Positions 5,117 through 10,236 of a stretch of 10,236 nt of DNA are shown here, piece after piece; the stretch's first letter is position 1, and every line of letters starts with the position of its first letter. The DNA comes from Vicinamibacteria bacterium (lineage in GTDB: Bacteria; Acidobacteriota; Vicinamibacteria; Vicinamibacterales; 2-12-FULL-66-21). Position numbers and translations under genes: made by a program. The stretch spans positions 1 to 10,236 of the forward strand of contig JAICSD010000124.1 of assembly GCA_025937075.1 (NCBI GenBank). The letters run 5' to 3'. Under the pieces are notes generated by a model that saw only the letters and a list, made by a program, of their open reading frames with translations, was not told where the DNA came from and did not search any database.

Positions 5117-7456
5117 GTGGGCGTTCCGTTCGAGCGCGTGCAGCAGTACCGCGTTCTCGAGCGCATCGGGCGCGGCGGCATGGGGGAGATTCATACCGCG
5201 CGCGACGAGCGGCTCGGGCGGGTGGTGGCGTTGAAGACGATTTCGGTCGGCGCGGTGCCCGATCCGCGCGCACGCGGACGTCTCCTCGCCGAGGCGCGGG
5301 CGGCGGCGTCGCTGTCACACCCCTTCATCTGCACCATTCACGAAGCCATCGAGCACGAAGGCGCGCCCGTGATCGTCATGGAGTACGTGCGCGGCGAGAC
5401 CGTCGCGCAGCGCGTCGAGGCAGGGCCGCTCCCGCCTCACGAGGTGCGCCGCATCGGCCGGGAGGTTGCCGAGGCGCTCGCAGCGGCGCACGCGCAGGGC
5501 ATCATCCATCGCGACATCTCCGCGGCGAACATCATGCTCGCCGAGGACGGACACGTGAAGGTGATGGATTTCGGCCTGGCCGCGACAACAGCCGCGCGGA
5601 CCGCGTCGATCGATGCGACGGTGACCGCCGCGCATCCGACCGCGGGGCTCGTGCTCGGCACCCCCGCGTACGTCGCCCCCGAAATTCTCCGCGGCGAGTC
5701 GGCGACCGCGCACTCGGATCTCTATGCGCTCGGCGTCGTGCTCTACCTGCTGGCGACCGGACGCCTTCCGTTCGCAGGCGACACGATGGGTGCGCTGGTC
5801 GCCGCCGTTCTCACGCACACGGCGGTCGCGCCACGATCGATCGTGCCCGCGCTGCCATGGGCGCTCGAAGCGGTCATCATGCGGCTGCTCGCGAAGGATC
5901 CTGCGAACCGCTACGCATCAGCGGCGGCGGTCGCGGAAGCGCTGGCGGCGCCGTCGACGGAGGCACCCGGCCGAGGCGCGGCGCGATCCGTCGCGGTGCT
6001 GCCATTTCGTCCGCTCGGACAGGCCTCGTCGGATGCGGAGCTGGGCGTCGGCCTCGCCGACGCGACGATCACCGACCTCGCGGCCATTCGCTCGCTGCTC
6101 GTACGTCCGACCGCCGCGATCCTGTCGTACGCGCAGCGTGCGGTCGATCCCGTGCAAGCCGGACGCGAGCTCTCCGTCGACGCGGTGGTCGATGGCAGCC
6201 TGCAGCGGAGCGGAAACCGCGTGCGCGTCACCGTGCAGTTGCTGAGCACGTCGGACGGCCGTCCAATGTGGGGCACGAAGGTGGACGCATCCGTCGACGA
6301 CGTCTTCCGCCTGCAGGACGATGTGTCGAGGGAGATCGTGAAGGCGCTCGCGATCGAGCTCACGGATGCGGATGAGCGCCGGCTCGAACGCGTGACGCGG
6401 GCCGCAACGGGGGCTCGGGAGCACTATCTGCGCGGACGCGTGCACCTGGCGCACGAGGATCGCGATCACGTCGATGCGGCGATCCGCGAATTCGAACAGG
6501 CGCTGGAACTGCACTCCGAGTTCCCGCTCGCCTACATCGGGCTCGCATCCGCATACGGGCGCATTGCGTTCACGTTCGATCCCGAGTCCGACTACTACGC
6601 GCGCGCGGTCGAGATGACCGAGCGTGCGCTGAGCGTCGACCCGCAGCTCCCGGAAGGGCGCTACCTGCGCGCGCGGCTTGCGTGGGCGCCGAACGCGGGC
6701 TTCCAGCACGAGACGGCGATCCGCGAGGCGGCCGCGGCGATGGATGCGAGCCCTGGCCTGTACGAAGCGCACGACATCCTCGGGGTCGTGCTCGCGCACG
6801 TGTCGATGCTCGAGGAATCGGCGCGCGAGTTCGAGCGATCGCTCGCGATCAACCCGCGCGACAGCTTTGCGTACATGCACCTCGGCCTGGCGCGGCTGTA
6901 CGCGGGTGACTGGAAGCCAGCGCTGGAGATCTCGCAGGAAGTGTGGCGGCGCGAGCCGTCCCCCTGGGCTGCGTACCAGCTCGCGCTGGCGCACGTGCAG
7001 CTCGATCAGCTGGACGAGGCCGAGCGGATGTCGGCCGTCGGTTCGGAGCGCTTCCCGTCCGACGTGCTGTTCTACTCCCTCAACGGCGTGATGGCGGCGC
7101 TGCGCGGCGACACTGCGGCCGCCGGCCGTCAGGTGCAGATCACGATCGAGCACCGGAAGGCCTTCGGCCACTACCATCACGCGCAGTACGACGTCGCGTG
7201 TATCCATGCGCTCGCGGGTCGCCCGCAGCAGGCGCTCGAGTGGCTCGAATCAGCGGCCGCGAACGGGTTCCCCTGCGCAGGCTTCTTCCGGCGCGACCGC
7301 CTGCTCGACTCTCTGCGCCCGCTCGAGGGGTTCGTGCAGCTGCTGGGCAGACTGGAATCGGAGACGCTTCGTTATCGTCAGGCGTACACCGAATCGCGCA
7401 CGCATTCGAACCCCTCGAGCGGGACGTCGAACCCTGAACCCCGAACCCAGCCCTGA
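5117..7456 (+). CDS. Ser/Thr protein kinase with TolB-like region and TPR repeats
   Basis: This 779-residue protein begins with a Hanks-type kinase domain (about 10-278). It has glycine loop IGRGGMGEI (17-25), VALK with Lys40, likely helix-C Glu59, catalytic loop HRDISAAN (131-138), DFG (151-153) and APE (187-189). In the catalytic loop, Ser135 replaces the usual lysine of HRDLKPxN. A TolB-like region (about 290-410) opens with SVAVLPF and includes AVVDGSLQRSGNRVRVTVQL (356-375). TPR-type helices follow (about 433-715), such as AIREFEQALEL (455-465) and SAREFERSLAINP (568-580). The junction at 279-290 has no membrane segment, unlike many kinases of this layout, so it is probably cytoplasmic. 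The tail (764-779) is encoded by heptad repeats. TTG at 5111, overlapping the upstream TGA, is the alternative start. No Shine-Dalgarno is evident; translational coupling to the DHS-like gene is likely. Substrate unknown. Confidence 0.92.
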   Translation: MGVPFERVQQYRVLERIGRGGMGEIHTARDERLGRVVALKTISVGAVPDPRARGRLLAEARAAASLSHPFICTIHEAIEHEGAPVIVMEYVRGETVAQRVEAGPLPPHEVRRIGREVAEALAAAHAQGIIHRDISAANIMLAEDGHVKVMDFGLAATTAARTASIDATVTAAHPTAGLVLGTPAYVAPEILRGESATAHSDLYALGVVLYLLATGRLPFAGDTMGALVAAVLTHTAVAPRSIVPALPWALEAVIMRLLAKDPANRYASAAAVAEALAAPSTEAPGRGAARSVAVLPFRPLGQASSDAELGVGLADATITDLAAIRSLLVRPTAAILSYAQRAVDPVQAGRELSVDAVVDGSLQRSGNRVRVTVQLLSTSDGRPMWGTKVDASVDDVFRLQDDVSREIVKALAIELTDADERRLERVTRAATGAREHYLRGRVHLAHEDRDHVDAAIREFEQALELHSEFPLAYIGLASAYGRIAFTFDPESDYYARAVEMTERALSVDPQLPEGRYLRARLAWAPNAGFQHETAIREAAAAMDASPGLYEAHDILGVVLAHVSMLEESAREFERSLAINPRDSFAYMHLGLARLYAGDWKPALEISQEVWRREPSPWAAYQLALAHVQLDQLDEAERMSAVGSERFPSDVLFYSLNGVMAALRGDTAAAGRQVQITIEHRKAFGHYHHAQYDVACIHALAGRPQQALEWLESAAANGFPCAGFFRRDRLLDSLRPLEGFVQLLGRLESETLRYRQAYTESRTHSNPSSGTSNPEPRTQP

Positions 7457-7478
7457 GCCCCGTCGAACCCCCGAACCA
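7406..7478. repeat. GAACCC heptad tract spanning the kinase 3' end and the gap before the tRNA
   Basis: GAACCC units occur at 7408, 7429, 7436, 7443 and 7465, with a degenerate copy at 7473. Three of them are at an exact 7-bp period. The tract supplies the last 16 or so kinase codons, its stop (7454-7456) and most of the 41-bp gap to the tRNA. It is a variant of the GAATCCC heptads elsewhere in the window. Confidence 0.7.
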
Positions 7479-7480
7479 GC

Positions 7481-7486
7481 TATAAT
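7481..7486 (+). promoter_or_regulatory. -10 box of the tRNA (and probably tilS-ftsH) promoter
   Basis: A perfect TATAAT lies 11 bases before the first base of the tRNA, so transcription would start about five bases upstream of it. No convincing -35 is visible in the preceding repeat tract. With no terminator between the tRNA and tilS, it may also drive tilS and ftsH. Confidence 0.65.
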
Positions 7487-7497
7487 TACGGTTTCCC

Positions 7498-7574
7498 GCC
7501 GGTGTAGCTCAGTTGGTTAGAGCACGCGGCTCATATCCGCGGAGTCCGGGGTTCAAGTCCCTGCACCGGCACCA
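7498..7574 (+). tRNA. tRNA with anticodon CAT: elongator tRNA-Met or tRNA-Ile2
   Basis: This is a complete 77-nt cloverleaf with encoded CCA. The acceptor stem GCCGGTG pairs fully with CACCGGC and A73 is the discriminator. The D stem is GCTC/GAGC. The anticodon stem CGCGG/CCGCG encloses loop CTCATAT, with anticodon CAT at 7533-7535. The T stem CGGGG/CCCTG has one G-U pair, with loop TTCAAGT. The initiator is excluded: base 1 pairs with base 72, and the three G-C pairs typical of initiators are absent from the anticodon stem. Met and Ile2 (C34 converted to lysidine by TilS) cannot be told apart securely. G4-C69 and T38 differ from the E. coli Ile2 pattern, whereas C29-G41 and the adjacent tilS would suit Ile2. 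I lean towards elongator Met. Confidence 0.95.
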
Positions 7575-7600
7575 CCTTCTTTCTTCGCTGTCAATGCTGC

Positions 7601-9018
7601 ATGTCGCTCCTCTCGCGCGTTCTGCGCACGATCGAGCGTGAGCGTCTCGCGCCGGCCGGCGCGCGCGTGCTGGCTGCCGTCTCGGGCGGCGCCGATTCCG
7701 TCGCGCTGCTGCTGATCCTTCATGAGCTCGATGCGGGCGGTCACATCGTGCTCGCCGGCGTGGCGCATCTGAATCATCTCCTCCGCGGCCCTGAGGCAGA
7801 CGAGGACGAAGCATTCTGCGCGGCCGCGGCTGCTCGGCTGAACGTCCCGTTCGTGTCCGAGCGCATCGATGTCCGGCAGCTTGCGCGCGAGCAGAAGCGA
7901 TCGGTCGAGGATGCCGCACGGCGCGCGCGCTACGCCTTTCTCGAGCGCGCCGCCGATCGTCTCGGGGCCGATGCCATCGCCGTTGCGCACACGCGCGACG
8001 ATCAGGCGGAGACGTTTCTACTCCGGCTGATTCGCGGCGCCGGGACGCGCGGCCTGGGTGGGATCCGGCCCCGCGTCGGGCGGATCGTCCGTCCGCTCCT
8101 CGATCTCGATCGCGTCGAGCTCAGGACGTACCTGGAAGAGCGCGCCGAGTCCTATCGCGAGGACGCCTCGAACGCGGACGTCTCCATTCCGCGCAACCGT
8201 GTGCGGCACGAGCTGCTGCCGCTGCTGCAATCACGGTTTTCGCCGGCGATCACGGATGTGCTCGCGCGCGAAGTCGTCCTCGCGCAGCAGGACGAAGACT
8301 TTCTTCATCATCAGGCAATCGAACTGGCGTCCCGGATCGTCTCAAGAGAGCAGGGGACGAGTGGCGAATCCGTTCGGATCGATGCGGCGGGGCTTGGATC
8401 GGCGCCTCTCGCGTTGTCCTCCCGCGTGGCACACGACGTGCTGTCGCAACTGGCCGGATCTCGTCCCATCAGCTTCGATCACGTACAGCGCCTGCTGGCG
8501 CTGTCGGCCGGTGAGGCCCGCAGAGTTGTCAGCGTGCCGGGGGGACGTGCGGTGCGGGCCGGGGACGTCATCATGCTGCGGCCCGGACGAGCCGAAAAGC
8601 CGCATGAGGCGAACCGTTTCGCCTTTTTGTTGTCTATACCTGGTGAGGTCCAATCGGTTGCCCACGGGTGGGCGATTGCAGCCGAACCATTACCAGGGCT
8701 TCCGCCGGCTGCGCCGCTCGCGGCCCGAGGGCACGAAGTAGCAGTTGCGGCGGACGCGCTGGTGGGACCGTTGGCTGTTCGAAGCCGCAGGCAGGGAGAT
8801 CGCTTTCGCCCGCTTGGCGCGCCTGGAGCCCGGAAGCTGCAGGATTTCCTCGTCGATCGGAAAGTACCCCGGACCGATCGCGACGCCCTGCCGCTCGTCG
8901 TCGACGGCCGTGATCGGATCGTGTGGGTGGTAGGGCTCGCGGTGGCTGAGGGGTTTCGGGTCCGCGACCGCTCGCAAGGCGTGATACTCTTGAAAGTCAA
9001 GCGTTTAGGAGGTCCAGG

Positions 9019-9022
<4 letters not shown>
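7601..9022 (+). CDS. tilS: tRNA(Ile)-lysidine synthetase TilS
   Basis: TilS uses ATP and lysine to change C34 of tRNA-Ile(CAU) to lysidine, switching its codon from AUG to AUA and its amino acid from Met to Ile. The 473-residue protein has the N-type ATP-pyrophosphatase P-loop SGGADS (28-33), HLNHLLRG (56-63), the [20 protein letters not shown] block (129-148), and NRVRHELLP (199-207), which marks the end of the catalytic domain. The C-terminal substrate-binding domain is present, with [11 protein letters not shown] (396-406), [12 protein letters not shown] (412-423) and [15 protein letters not shown] (440-454). Length fits the full E. coli-like form (about 430-480). The start is ATG 7601, 27 nt after the tRNA; no clear Shine-Dalgarno is seen. 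It overlaps ftsH by four bases (GTGA) and carries the ribosome site of ftsH in its last codons. The tilS-ftsH pairing is a known bacterial arrangement, with hprT often between; hprT is absent here. Confidence 0.97.
9007..9013 (+). promoter_or_regulatory. Strong ribosome binding site of ftsH
   Basis: AGGAGGT inside the 3' end of tilS lies five bases before the GTG at 9019. It fixes the non-ATG start of ftsH and suggests efficient, independently initiated translation in addition to coupling through the GTGA overlap. Confidence 0.85.

Positions 9023-10236
<1,214 letters not shown>

Noticed and set aside
5918..7207. 429-codon minus-strand open frame across the kinase gene
   Set aside because: It is long but antisense to well-supported TolB-like and TPR coding sequence, with Arg/His-rich translation and no motif.
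7575..7600. Terminator after the tRNA
   Set aside because: The CTTCTTTCTTC stretch is pyrimidine-rich, but no stem-loop precedes it other than the tRNA itself, so read-through into tilS is at least as likely.

Overview
The window is GC-rich chromosomal DNA from a bacterium. It carries ten genes: eight complete (seven proteins and one tRNA) and two cut by the window edges. A bacterial deoxyhypusine-synthase-like gene, a Ser/Thr kinase fused to TolB-like and TPR regions, AI-2E and DUF4112 genes, GTG starts, and intergenic tracts built on GAATCCC/GAACCC heptads together suggest an Acidobacteriota-type genome, perhaps Vicinamibacteria. That placement is inference from gene content and style; no marker gene was searched. 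Base composition looks uniform. I saw no phage, transposase, plasmid, CRISPR or defence gene. Nearly every base is coding or in a gap of about 180 bp or less.

Left part (1-1757). The 5' part of glgX (glycogen debranching, minus strand) runs off the left edge. It diverges from a short plus-strand pair: a PA2169-type four-helix-bundle protein and a DUF4112 membrane protein. The divergent gap (609-790) holds a REP-like double hairpin. A 7-bp perfect hairpin sits at the junction of the pair and overlaps the likely -10 box of the second gene.

Middle (1758-7456). An AI-2E family permease (minus) converges on DUF4112 and diverges from queA, the tRNA queuosine enzyme. Its upstream region has a 15-bp direct repeat with a 20-bp period. 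QueA is followed by a deoxyhypusine-synthase-like gene with a textbook leaderless start (TATAGT, six bases, GTG). A cytoplasmic-looking Ser/Thr kinase with TolB-like and TPR regions begins at the stop codon of that gene.

Right part (7457-10236). A TATAAT box precedes a tRNA with anticodon CAT. Then come tilS (tRNA-Ile lysidine synthetase) and ftsH (membrane AAA+ protease, cut by the right edge); tilS and ftsH overlap by GTGA. Several genes touch translation or RNA modification (queA, the CAT tRNA, tilS), but as ordinary neighbours, not as an evident new system.

The observations most worth checking are the repeat-derived segments in two coding regions (an internal loop in queA and the kinase C-terminal tail), the DHS-like protein that seems to lack the eukaryotic catalytic lysine, the exact -10/start geometry at several genes, and the tRNA(CAT)-tilS adjacency. 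I found no convincing novel system.
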